A DNA stretch of 12,925 bases from WJLY01 sp964562405 (GTDB lineage Bacteria > Joyebacterota > Joyebacteria > Joyebacterales > Joyebacteraceae): contig CAZLTC010000070.1 in the NCBI GenBank assembly GCA_964562405.1, positions 1-12,925 on the forward strand. The letters run 5' to 3'. Both the position numbers and the translations under genes were made by a program. This document shows positions 1 to 6,871 of the stretch, in pieces (within the stretch, counting starts at the first letter, position 1; each line of letters begins with the position of its first letter). Under the pieces are notes generated by a model. It had not been told where the DNA came from and made no database searches. It saw only the letters and a list, made by a program, of their open reading frames with translations.

Positions 1-1008
1 GCGGTCGTCGAGGCGACGGTCAGGGCCGTACGGGAGTTCGGGACGGGCGCATGCAGTTCGAGAGTCCTCACCGGCACGACGAGCCTGCACTCGGAGCTCG
101 AGCGACGGCTCGCCCGCTTCAAGGGCACCGAGGACGCCGTTGTCTTCAGCGCAGGGTTCCTCGCCATGATGGGGACGGTGAGCGCGATAGCGTCAGAGGG
201 CGACGTCGTTTTCAGTGACGAGTTGAATCACGCGAGCATCGTCGAGGGCTGCCGGCTCACCCGCGCGCAGGTCGTCGTGTACAGGCACGACGACATGGGT
301 GACCTGGAGGCGAAGCTGTCGTCGTGCGACGCGCCGGGTGGAAGGCTGGTGGTGACGGACGGCGTCTTCAGCATGAAGGGCTCCGTGGCGAACCTCCCGG
401 GCATCAAGCGGCTCGCCGACGAGTATGGAGCGCGCGTCATGGTCGACGATGCGCACGGGACGGGAGCCATCGGGGAGACCGGCCGGGGCACGCTCGAGCA
501 CTTCGGGATGGAAGGGCAGGTCGACCTCGTCTGCGGGACTTTCAGCAAGTCGCTCGGCACTATAGGGGGCTTCACCGGAGCGACCTCCGACGTGGTGACC
601 TTCCTCAAGCTGCAGTGCAGGGAGTTCATATTCACCGCGAGCCCACCGCCGTCGTCCATGGCAACTGTCCTCGCGTGCCTGGACGTGATAGAGAGCGAGC
701 CGCAGTTGATGCAACGCCTGAGGGCAAACACGCGGCTGGTGAAGGACGGGCTCGCGGAGCTGGGGTATCCCCTCGAGGACACGGTCACGCCGATCATCCC
801 CGTCCTCATCGGGGACGACGAGAAGACGTTCACAATCGCGGGCGCGCTTGAAGACGAGGGCGTCGTCGTCAATCCGGTCGTTCCGCCGGCGGTTCCGTCT
901 GGATCCTCGCTCATCAGAGTGAGCGTGATGGCGAGTCTGAGCGCCGACGAGATCGGGCTGGCCGTGGAGAAGTTCGGAGTCGTCGGAAGGAAGCTAGGGG
1001 TCATCTGA
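1..1008 (+). CDS. Serine palmitoyltransferase-like alpha-oxoamine synthase (5' partial)
   Basis: A PLP-dependent fold-type I enzyme that would condense an amino acid with an acyl thioester, releasing CO2, to give a 3-keto amine, probably the first step of sphingoid-base synthesis. The frame is open from base 1, so the start lies upstream; 335 residues are visible and roughly 60-85 are missing compared with the usual ~400-420. Visible motifs (residue numbers within the window): LTGTTSLHSELE near 24-35, the PLP-stacking His in NHASI (77), DDAHGTG with Asp 149/150 and His 152, and the Schiff-base Lys 183 in GTFSKSLGTIGG. The FSKS motif, the FIFTASPPPS stretch and the C-terminal PPAVPSG...LIR segment resemble bacterial serine palmitoyltransferase more than BioF or Kbl, whose lysine motif usually reads GTLGKA. 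The usual Thr/His after LIR is replaced (VSVMASLS). The stop overlaps the next start by one base (TGATG), implying translational coupling. The amino-acid substrate (serine, cysteate or other) is not proven. Confidence 0.85.
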   Translation, partial: AVVEATVRAVREFGTGACSSRVLTGTTSLHSELERRLARFKGTEDAVVFSAGFLAMMGTVSAIASEGDVVFSDELNHASIVEGCRLTRAQVVVYRHDDMGDLEAKLSSCDAPGGRLVVTDGVFSMKGSVANLPGIKRLADEYGARVMVDDAHGTGAIGETGRGTLEHFGMEGQVDLVCGTFSKSLGTIGGFTGATSDVVTFLKLQCREFIFTASPPPSSMATVLACLDVIESEPQLMQRLRANTRLVKDGLAELGYPLEDTVTPIIPVLIGDDEKTFTIAGALEDEGVVVNPVVPPAVPSGSSLIRVSVMASLSADEIGLAVEKFGVVGRKLGVI

Positions 1009-1985
1009 TGGTAGCTGCTACGCGCGCGGCGTGGTGGACGCCCAGGTTCCTGCGCGACTACGTAGTCACGATGCGGCCGTACCTTCTGTTCGTGTCCGGG
1101 GCGGCCGGGCTCGTCGGCCTCTCGTTCACGCCCGAAATGCCGCTGCCGCGCGTGTTTGTGGCGTTCGTGGCCCTCTTCCTTTCGTACGGTTTCGGTCAGG
1201 CGCTCACGGACTGCTTCCAGACGGACACCGACTCGCTGTCCGCTCCCTATCGTCCTCTCGTGCGCGGCACCATCACGCGACGGCAGGTCTTCACGGTGAG
1301 CATGGCCGGGCTCACCGTCGTGGTCGTCGCACTCTGCGCCCTCAATCCTTGGATACTCGTCCCCGGTGCTGCCGCAGTCGTCGGCCTGCTCACGTACACG
1401 TCACTCAAACGGACCTGGTGGGGCGGGCCGCCGTGGAACTCCTGGATCGTCGCGCTCCTCCCGGTCATGGGATGGCTCTGCGGCGGCGGGTCGCCGGCGA
1501 CGCTGTGGGCTCTGGCGGCTGGCGCTCCACGCGTCTTCCTTGCGGCCGTCCTCGCCGTGTTCTTCGGATACGCAAACTTCGTAGTGATGGGTTACTTCAA
1601 GGACATATCCGCCGACAGGAAGACCGGGTACCGCACGTTCCCCGTGGTCTTCGGCTGGCAGCCGGCGGCCGTCTACGGGGACGTCACCGCGGCGCTCTCC
1701 GCGGGCCTGGCGGCCTGGGTCGTGTCGCGCGGGGGTTGGGGAGCGTGGAGCATCGCGTTCCTCGCGGCCGGCATCGCGCTGCACGTCTTCGCGCAGGTGT
1801 CCGTACACCGGTCTAGTGACGAGCGTACGGTCGGCGCGCCGATCGCGCACGGCGTGAGGGCCCTCGTCCTGTATTGCGCGGCGATCTCGGCGTCGAACCA
1901 CGTGGCGTGGGTCCCGGCGCTGCTCGTCTTCTACGTCCTCTTCGAAGCGGTGCTCAGGCTTCGACCGCAAGAGGCCCAGGTCTGA
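1008..1985 (+). CDS. UbiA-family polyprenyl/aromatic prenyltransferase-like membrane protein
   Basis: A 325-residue integral membrane protein with about eight to nine hydrophobic helices. UbiA enzymes transfer a prenyl group from a diphosphate donor to an acceptor inside the membrane, using two Asp-rich Mg-binding motifs. The second is canonical here: KDISADRKTGYRTFPVVFG, with Asp 199 and Asp 203 followed by the family's typical G-x-x-T-x-P-V-x-F-G. The first is altered: at 67-75 it reads TDCFQTDTD followed by the usual P-x-R-P, whereas the family normally has NDxxDxxxD; the leading Asn is Thr and the middle Asp (71) is Gln, while Asp 68, 73 and 75 remain. The start ATG shares its A with the preceding stop, and AGGGG lies 7 nt upstream. 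The acceptor is unknown; placement between a sphingoid-type synthase and a lipid kinase suggests a lipid or quinone-like substrate. Related subfamilies (MenA, UbiA, DGGGP synthase, chlorophyll synthase) cannot be separated by eye. Confidence 0.82.
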   Translation: MVAATRAAWWTPRFLRDYVVTMRPYLLFVSGAAGLVGLSFTPEMPLPRVFVAFVALFLSYGFGQALTDCFQTDTDSLSAPYRPLVRGTITRRQVFTVSMAGLTVVVVALCALNPWILVPGAAAVVGLLTYTSLKRTWWGGPPWNSWIVALLPVMGWLCGGGSPATLWALAAGAPRVFLAAVLAVFFGYANFVVMGYFKDISADRKTGYRTFPVVFGWQPAAVYGDVTAALSAGLAAWVVSRGGWGAWSIAFLAAGIALHVFAQVSVHRSSDERTVGAPIAHGVRALVLYCAAISASNHVAWVPALLVFYVLFEAVLRLRPQEAQV

Positions 1986-1999
1986 GGCTCAGCCCGACG

Positions 2000-2021
2000 C
2001 CGAGTCCCGAACCGGACTCGG
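2000..2021 (+). promoter_or_regulatory. Hairpin overlapping the ribosome-binding site of the lipid kinase gene
   Basis: A perfect 8-bp inverted repeat (CCGAGTCC and GGACTCGG) encloses a 6-nt loop (CGAACC) in the 46-nt space between the UbiA-family gene and the lipid kinase gene. Its 3' arm shares two bases with the GGGAGG Shine-Dalgarno at 2020-2025, which lies 6 nt before the ATG at 2032. Folded, it could limit ribosome access or act as an mRNA processing or stability element. There is no U-tract, so it is not an intrinsic terminator. Confidence 0.5.
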
Positions 2022-2031
2022 GAGGCCACGC

Positions 2032-2958
2032 ATGGCACTCGTCCTTCTGAATCCCCGCGCAAACTACGGCCGCGCGCGCGCCGCGTGGAGCCGAGTGGTG
2101 CCTTTCGTCGAAGAGCGGCTCGGGCGGGTCGGGGTGATGGAGGTGGCCTCCGGGAGCGACGTCGACGACGCCGTCCGGTCGGCGCTTGCGGCGGGAGAGC
2201 GCACGTTCGTAGCGGCCGGCGGCGACGGGACGGTCAACTCCGTAGCGACCTCTCTTCTCACGTCCGATGGCGCGGGAGACGCCGCGATGGGAGCGGTCGG
2301 GCTCGGGTCGAGCAACGACTTCCACAAGCGCGACCGCCCGGGAGAGCGGCTGGCAGACGTGCCGGTGAGGCTCGACCGCGCCGGAGCGCGGCCGCAGGAT
2401 GTCATCCGCATCGACTACGAGGACGAGACCGGTTCACCCGGAACGCGGTACGCTGTCCTGAACGCCAGCCTGGGCATCACGGCCGCGGCTAACGCCTGCT
2501 TCAACGAGGCGCCCGGTCCGGTGAGGCTCGCGCGTCACCTGTCCATGGACGCGGCCATCGTCGCCTCTGTCCTTCGCACCCTGGCGTACTACCGTGACAT
2601 CCCCTGCGATCTGTGGGTCGATGACGGCCACGAGGGGACCGTCATGGTCTCGAATCTCGGCGTCATCAAGAACCCCCACTTCGCGGGGAGCTTCTGCTAC
2701 GATACTCCCATCGAGATGGACGACGGCAGGCTGGGGGTCAACCTCTGTGAGAGGCTGACGCCTTTCCAGTCGCTCGTCACCCTCGCGGCACTGAGTCGAC
2801 GGAGATTCGCGGGACGGCCCAAGACCAGGTCTTGGGTCGCGGCCACCGCCCGCGTCGAGGCGCGGACCGCGTTCGCGCTCGAGACGGACGGGGAGGTCAG
2901 CCTGGTGAAGAGCGCGAGGTTCGCCGTGATGCCGCGCTCTCTCGTGTGCTGTGGCTGA
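2032..2958 (+). CDS. Diacylglycerol/sphingosine kinase-family lipid kinase
   Basis: A 308-residue soluble or membrane-associated kinase of the DAGK catalytic family, which also includes bacterial YegS, DgkB and sphingosine/ceramide kinases. It would phosphorylate a lipid hydroxyl using ATP. Visible motifs: the nucleotide-binding GGDGT at 63-67, a GLGSSNDF segment at 90-97 corresponding to the family's GTGNDFAR, and the C-terminal ETDGE at 284-288, which contributes to the active site. The length is typical for the family. The start ATG has GGGAGG 6 nt upstream. The context is informative: it sits in one operon with a serine palmitoyltransferase-like enzyme, an acyl-activating enzyme and a ketoreductase, so a long-chain base or ceramide-like lipid is a likelier substrate than diacylglycerol. 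A DAGK-family ceramide kinase is known from Caulobacter sphingolipid synthesis. The substrate assignment is inference; the family assignment is strong. Confidence 0.88.
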   Translation: MALVLLNPRANYGRARAAWSRVVPFVEERLGRVGVMEVASGSDVDDAVRSALAAGERTFVAAGGDGTVNSVATSLLTSDGAGDAAMGAVGLGSSNDFHKRDRPGERLADVPVRLDRAGARPQDVIRIDYEDETGSPGTRYAVLNASLGITAAANACFNEAPGPVRLARHLSMDAAIVASVLRTLAYYRDIPCDLWVDDGHEGTVMVSNLGVIKNPHFAGSFCYDTPIEMDDGRLGVNLCERLTPFQSLVTLAALSRRRFAGRPKTRSWVAATARVEARTAFALETDGEVSLVKSARFAVMPRSLVCCG

Positions 2959-2969
2959 GGAGGTATCGA

Positions 2970-4058
2970 GTGGCCCTCATGGACGAGATCCTCGAGAACG
3001 TCGGGATCGGCGAGTGGGTCAAGGCCTTCGCACGCTCCCCGGCGCAGGCCAACGCGCCACACGAATCGGACGCCGAGCTCGTGGAACTGCCGGGCAACCC
3101 GGATGTTCTCCTCGCGGTCACGATCGACACCATCTCTGAGGAGATACTCGAGGGCCTCTACGAGGACCCCTACACGATGGGATGGGTGGCGGCGATGGCG
3201 TCGCTCTCGGATCTAGCGGCCGTGGGCGCGGACCCGCTCGGCATCCTGCTGTCGGCGTCCGTGCCTCCGGACGGAGATGACGAGTTCGTCGAGCGAGGCG
3301 GTCGCGGCGTCGAAGAGGCGTGCAGGACGCTCGGCGTCTTCGTTCTGGGCGGCGACACGAACTCGGCGCAGTCGGCGGCCTTCACAGGGTGCGCCGTCGG
3401 GACCGTGCCGCGCGGATCTGCCATCACGCGTCGCGGGTTGGAGCCCGGGAACCCGGTCTACCTGAGCGGTCGGGCCGGAGTGGGCAACGCTCTCGGATTG
3501 GCGAAGCTGGCCCGCTTAGGCGAGGGCGTCTTCCCGGAGGAGCGCTACCGTCCCACGGCGCGGCTCGCGCTCGGGCGCTCTCTCCGCGGAGTGGCGCGCG
3601 CGTGCATGGATACGAGCGACGGCGTCCTGACCACACTGGACCAGCTCATGCGCCTGAACGGCTTCGGCTTCGAGATCGAGTGCGAATGGGAGAGGCTGTT
3701 AGCGCCCGACGTACTGGAGTTCTGCGGCGCCACCGGGACGCCTCCCTGGATGATGCTCGCCGGACCGCACGGAGAGTTCGAACTCGTGTTCGCCGTGGCC
3801 GGGACCGACGGGACGGACGCGGCGCCCCCGTGGGCCGCCCCGGCGAGACCGGACATCGCTCCACGGGAGCGCGACGCGGAGCCTCTCCTCATAGGCACGG
3901 TGCAGGAGCGGCCCGCGCTGACGCTGGTCCTGCCCTCGGGGCAGCGAACGGACGTCGGGATGGCGAGAGCCCGCAACCTCCTGGAGTCGACGGCCGGCGA
4001 CCTCTCTCTATATGTCCGCGAGTTCCGGAAGCTCGGTGCGGAATGGGGGCTCGAGTAG
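2970..4058 (+). CDS. ThiL-like (AIR synthase-related) ATP-dependent kinase
   Basis: About 362 residues with the ThiL/PurM fold signature. ThiL phosphorylates thiamine monophosphate to the diphosphate. Visible motifs: SLSDLAAVGADP at 78-89 (family SDLAAMGA.P), GGDTNS at 127-132, and CMDTSDG at 212-218 (family MDiSDGL). The N-terminal GDDAA metal-binding motif is eroded to ESDAELV, leaving one Asp. GTG at 2970 is chosen because AGGAGG (2958-2963) is 6 nt upstream; an ATG at 2979 would be 15 nt away. An open frame extends upstream into the lipid kinase gene from 2832 but lacks a suitable ribosome site there. The last residues (KLGAEWGLE) are echoed at the start of the next gene (see the repeat at 4073). 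No thiamine genes are nearby, so it may be a ThiL with an odd address or a relative recruited to phosphorylate another metabolite. Confidence 0.78.
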   Translation: MALMDEILENVGIGEWVKAFARSPAQANAPHESDAELVELPGNPDVLLAVTIDTISEEILEGLYEDPYTMGWVAAMASLSDLAAVGADPLGILLSASVPPDGDDEFVERGGRGVEEACRTLGVFVLGGDTNSAQSAAFTGCAVGTVPRGSAITRRGLEPGNPVYLSGRAGVGNALGLAKLARLGEGVFPEERYRPTARLALGRSLRGVARACMDTSDGVLTTLDQLMRLNGFGFEIECEWERLLAPDVLEFCGATGTPPWMMLAGPHGEFELVFAVAGTDGTDAAPPWAAPARPDIAPRERDAEPLLIGTVQERPALTLVLPSGQRTDVGMARARNLLESTAGDLSLYVREFRKLGAEWGLE

Positions 4059-5998
4059 CTAGCACGGAGGGGCACTTGGGTGCGGAGTGGGACCTGGGCA
4101 CGGAGGTCGACTTGGGCGCGGACATAGGGACGATACACGGTAGCGTCTTCGCGGCAGCGGCGGCCCACCCGGACGCGGCGGCGCTCATGTACAGGCGCGG
4201 CGGGGGCTGGGTCCGCGTAACGTACGCGTCCCTCGTCGACGCCGTGAGCAAGGCCGCGGAGCGTCTGATGACTCTCGGGCTGCGCAAGGGAGACGTGGTC
4301 GGCATCGCCAGCCCCAACCGTCCCGAGTGGATCATCGCGGACCTCGCGGTCCTGTCGGCAGGAGGCATCGTCGTGCCGGTCTATCCTACGCTGCCGATCG
4401 GCCAGCTATCCTACATCGCGAGAGACTCAGGCATGCGCTTCTTGCTTGTGGGCGATCCCAGGAATCTGGAGGCCGCTGCCGCGATTCGCGCCGACACGCC
4501 CGCTCTCGAGGATGTAGTGCGGCTCGATGAGTGGAGCGGGCTGCTCGGAGGCACCGCGGGCCGCACTGACGTGGCGAGCCCTGGTACGATCGACACGGCG
4601 GGCCGCGCCATGGCGAGCCCGGACACGGCCGCCGCTCGAGGCCGCGCCAACTCAACGCCCCCCGACGCAGGCGTCGCGCCTGACGACCCCGCCACGATCG
4701 TCTACACCTCGGGCACGACCGGCGAGCCCAAGGGTGTCGTGCTCACGCACGCTAACATCGCGTCGAACGCGCGCTCTCTCATATCCACGTACAAGATCGG
4801 ACCGTCGGATTCCGCGGTATCGTACCTTCCCCTAGCCCACATGTTCGAGCGGACGTGCGGTCACTACGTCTTCCTGTTCGCGGGCGGGACGGTCGCCTAC
4901 GCGGAGGGACTTGCCGCGGTCGTTCGCGACGTGGCCGACGTCAGGCCGACCGTGCTCATCGCCGTTCCTCGCGTGCTGGAGCGCGCGTACGACACCGCCG
5001 TCGCGAGGGTCGAGCGCGGCTCGTCGCTTCGCCGCGGCCTCGTGCGCCGCGCCTTCTCGGTCCTGAACGAGCGGGCGAACCGCCGCTATCAGCAAAGGTC
5101 CGTGTCGCCGTGGCTCTGGCTGCGCTGCCGCGCGTACGACAGACTCGTCGCGTCCAAGTTCCGTGAGGTCGGTGGCGGCAGGCTTCGTCTCATCGTCTCC
5201 GGTGGCGCCCCGCTCGACAAGAGGATCGGAAAGATCCTCCACGTCCTCGGGTTCGGAGTCGTCGAGGGCTACGGCATGACGGAGGCGTCGCCCGTCATAG
5301 CGTGCGGGCTTCCAGGGAAGCACAGGTTGGGCACCGTCGGGAGACCGCTCGATGGCGTCGACGTGCGGATAGGGGAGGGCGGCGAGATCCTCGTCCGCGG
5401 CCCCAACATCATGAAGGGGTACCTCGGCAAGCGCGAGGCCTCGGAAGCCGTGCTTGGCCGGGACGGCTGGCTCCACACGGGAGACCTCGGCGAGTTCGAC
5501 GACGACGGGAACCTTGTGGTCACCGGCAGGATGAAGGACATCATCGTGACCTCCTATGGCAAGAACGTGGCGCCCACTCCCGTGGAGGAGAGGATCGCGA
5601 AAAGCCGCTTCGTGTCGCAGGCCGTCGTGTTCGGTGACAACAGGCAGAGCCTCTGCGCGCTGCTCGTTCCGGCGACGGGTGAACTGGAGCGGTACGCTGC
5701 CGAGAACGGGCTCGGGAACCTCTCGCTCGGGGAACTCCTAGAGCACACCGCCATCAGAGGGCTCTTCGACGAGGAGATCAAGCGTTCGAACGCGGAGGGG
5801 GCGCGGTTCGAAAGGGTGACCGGCTTCGTCATCGTCCCGGAGCCGTTCACTCCTGAGAACGGGATGCTGACTCAGACCCTCAAGCTCCGCAGGAAGGTCA
5901 TCGGCGAAACCTATGCCGACCGGATAGACGCTCTGTACAGGAGCAGGACTGTCGATCAAGCGGCCGGCGGCAGGGAGCGCGGTGCTCGGGAGACATAA
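4043..5998 (+). CDS. Long-chain acyl-CoA/acyl-ACP synthetase (AMP-forming, FadD15-like)
   Basis: An ANL-superfamily enzyme of about 651 residues that activates a fatty acid to acyl-AMP and passes it to CoA or an acyl carrier protein. Visible motifs (numbered from 4043): the P-loop YTSGTTGEPKG at 221-231, GYGMTE at 409-414, HTGDLGEFDDDGN from 478, GRMKDIIVTSYGKN just after, and the catalytic Lys 614 in LTQTLKLRRK. The N-terminal half (PNRPEWIIADLAVLSAGG, VPVYPTL) is typical of long-chain synthetases. The start is uncertain. ATG 4043 overlaps the preceding gene by 16 nt with a weak upstream GGAAG; TTG 4076 and TTG 4112 each have GGAGG 5 nt upstream, created by a local repeat. Residues ~170-212 form a low-complexity Ala/Pro/Thr/Gly insertion. 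It could supply the acyl donor for the oxoamine synthase or for N-acylation. Confidence 0.9.
   Translation: MGARVASTEGHLGAEWDLGTEVDLGADIGTIHGSVFAAAAAHPDAAALMYRRGGGWVRVTYASLVDAVSKAAERLMTLGLRKGDVVGIASPNRPEWIIADLAVLSAGGIVVPVYPTLPIGQLSYIARDSGMRFLLVGDPRNLEAAAAIRADTPALEDVVRLDEWSGLLGGTAGRTDVASPGTIDTAGRAMASPDTAAARGRANSTPPDAGVAPDDPATIVYTSGTTGEPKGVVLTHANIASNARSLISTYKIGPSDSAVSYLPLAHMFERTCGHYVFLFAGGTVAYAEGLAAVVRDVADVRPTVLIAVPRVLERAYDTAVARVERGSSLRRGLVRRAFSVLNERANRRYQQRSVSPWLWLRCRAYDRLVASKFREVGGGRLRLIVSGGAPLDKRIGKILHVLGFGVVEGYGMTEASPVIACGLPGKHRLGTVGRPLDGVDVRIGEGGEILVRGPNIMKGYLGKREASEAVLGRDGWLHTGDLGEFDDDGNLVVTGRMKDIIVTSYGKNVAPTPVEERIAKSRFVSQAVVFGDNRQSLCALLVPATGELERYAAENGLGNLSLGELLEHTAIRGLFDEEIKRSNAEGARFERVTGFVIVPEPFTPENGMLTQTLKLRRKVIGETYADRIDALYRSRTVDQAAGGRERGARET
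4073..4126 (+). repeat. Three-unit 18-bp tandem repeat at the ThiL-like/acyl synthetase junction
   Basis: Three degenerate 18-nt units (4073-4090, 4091-4108, 4109-4126) encode HLGAEW, DLGTEV and DLGADI at the N-terminus of the acyl synthetase. A further related copy lies 44 nt upstream of unit 1 at 4032-4046, where it encodes LGAEW in the different reading frame of the ThiL-like gene's C-terminus. The units carry GGAGG-like sequences and TTG codons, so they generate alternative start sites. Confidence 0.75.
4556..4640 (+). repeat. Imperfect ~42-bp duplication in a low-complexity insertion of the acyl synthetase gene
   Basis: GCGGGCCGC occurs at 4556 and again at 4598, each followed by a copy of TGGCGAGCCC (4572 and 4611). 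The encoded peptide repeats AGR...ASP...T in a Pro/Ala/Thr/Gly-rich stretch just before the ATP-binding P-loop. It remains in frame and looks like a slippage-expanded linker. Confidence 0.55.
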
Positions 5999-5999
5999 C

Positions 6000-6818
6000 A
6001 TGCGCATTCGAGGCAAGAACGTCGTTGTGACCGGTGCCTCGTCGGGCATCGGGCGCGCTCTCGTGTTCGCGCTCGCGGGCAGGGGAGCCGAGCTCACGAT
6101 CGCCGCCCGAAGGATCGAGCTGCTCTCGGATACGGCAAGCGAGGCGGCGGAACGATTCCCCGATTCTCCGGCGCCGGTAGCTGTCCGATGCGACGTGACC
6201 GACGCGCGCGGCGTCGCGGAACTCGTGGGAGGGGTCGTCGAGCGTCTGGGGTCGGTGGACGTGCTCATCAACAACGCCGGCGTGAGCGCGTTCGGCTCGG
6301 AAGCGCGCACGTCAATCGCCGACTATCGTGACGTGATGGAGGTAAACTTCTACGGGGCGCTGAACTGCATGCGCGAGGTCCTGCCGTTCATGGTCCGTAG
6401 GGAGAACGGACTCATCGTCAACGTCCTCTCGGTGGCCGCCCTCCACGGTGTGCCCTATCTTTCGGCCTATTGCGCGAGCAAGTCAGCGCTCGGCGCCGTG
6501 AGCGAGTGCCTGAGGGCGGAGCTGGCCGACGCAGGTGTGAGGATATCTCTCGTCTATCCCGGATACGTGGACACGGGGATCTTCGACTCCGAGAAGAAGG
6601 TCGGCGGGGCCAGACGCCCGTCCGGGGAATACGAGCCGGCGGACGTGGTCGCGGAGAAGATAGCGCGCGGCATCGAACGCGGGACGAGCGACATCTACCT
6701 GACGGTCCGGGGGAGGGCGCTCTCTGTCCTGCGCGGCCTGGCGCCGTCTGTCGTGGACTCGGTGATGCGGAAGATAGCGCGCGAGCTGAAGTGCCCGGAG
6801 AAGGCCGGCGGAGTCTGA
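6000..6818 (+). CDS. Classical short-chain dehydrogenase/reductase (putative 3-keto lipid reductase)
   Basis: A 272-residue NAD(P)-dependent Rossmann-fold oxidoreductase. Visible motifs: the cofactor loop TGASSGIG at 11-18, a basic AARR segment ending the second strand that favours NADPH, CDVTD, NNAG at 91-94, Ser 144, and the catalytic Tyr 157-x-x-x-Lys 161 (YCASK). The PGYVDTGIF segment is also typical. ATG 6000 is chosen because GGGAG lies 7 nt upstream; an in-frame GTG at 5982 would overlap the preceding gene and has no clear ribosome site. The gene starts one base after the acyl synthetase stop. By context it could reduce the 3-keto product of the oxoamine synthase, as 3-ketodihydrosphingosine reductases do in eukaryotes. 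Classical SDRs have many substrates and the sequence alone does not specify this role. Confidence 0.88.
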   Translation: MRIRGKNVVVTGASSGIGRALVFALAGRGAELTIAARRIELLSDTASEAAERFPDSPAPVAVRCDVTDARGVAELVGGVVERLGSVDVLINNAGVSAFGSEARTSIADYRDVMEVNFYGALNCMREVLPFMVRRENGLIVNVLSVAALHGVPYLSAYCASKSALGAVSECLRAELADAGVRISLVYPGYVDTGIFDSEKKVGGARRPSGEYEPADVVAEKIARGIERGTSDIYLTVRGRALSVLRGLAPSVVDSVMRKIARELKCPEKAGGV

Positions 6819-6835
6819 GGACAGGTCTCCGCGGT

Positions 6836-6853
6836 CGCGGCGCACCCGCCGCG
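6836..6853 (+). promoter_or_regulatory. Intercistronic hairpin upstream of the radical SAM gene
   Basis: A perfect 6-bp stem (CGCGGC and GCCGCG) with a 6-nt loop (GCACCC) lies in the 53-nt gap between the reductase and radical SAM genes, ending 7 nt before the GGGGAG ribosome site at 6861-6866. It sits between two direct copies of CCGCGGTC (6829-6836 and 6849-6856) that overlap its arms. No U-tract follows, so a terminator is unlikely. Confidence 0.4.
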
Positions 6854-6871
6854 GTCAAGAGGGGAGCCGCC

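Noticed and set aside
1..1008. Naming gene 1 as 8-amino-7-oxononanoate synthase (BioF) or glycine C-acetyltransferase (Kbl)
   Set aside because: The lysine motif FSKSLGTIGG, the FIFTASPPPS segment and the C-terminal PPAVPSG pattern fit serine palmitoyltransferase better, and no biotin or threonine-degradation genes are adjacent.
2832..2969. Longer version of the ThiL-like protein starting at 2832
   Set aside because: It would overlap the lipid kinase by 127 bases; the AGGAGG at 2958-2963 is correctly placed for GTG 2970 and the extension is Arg-rich shadow sequence.
3320..4042. Acyl synthetase extended upstream to 3320
   Set aside because: The upstream part is an Arg-rich out-of-frame reading of the ThiL-like gene and has no resemblance to acyl synthetases.
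6470..6871. Radical SAM protein extended upstream to 6470
   Set aside because: It overlaps the well-supported SDR reading frame; GGGGAG before ATG 6872 marks the start.
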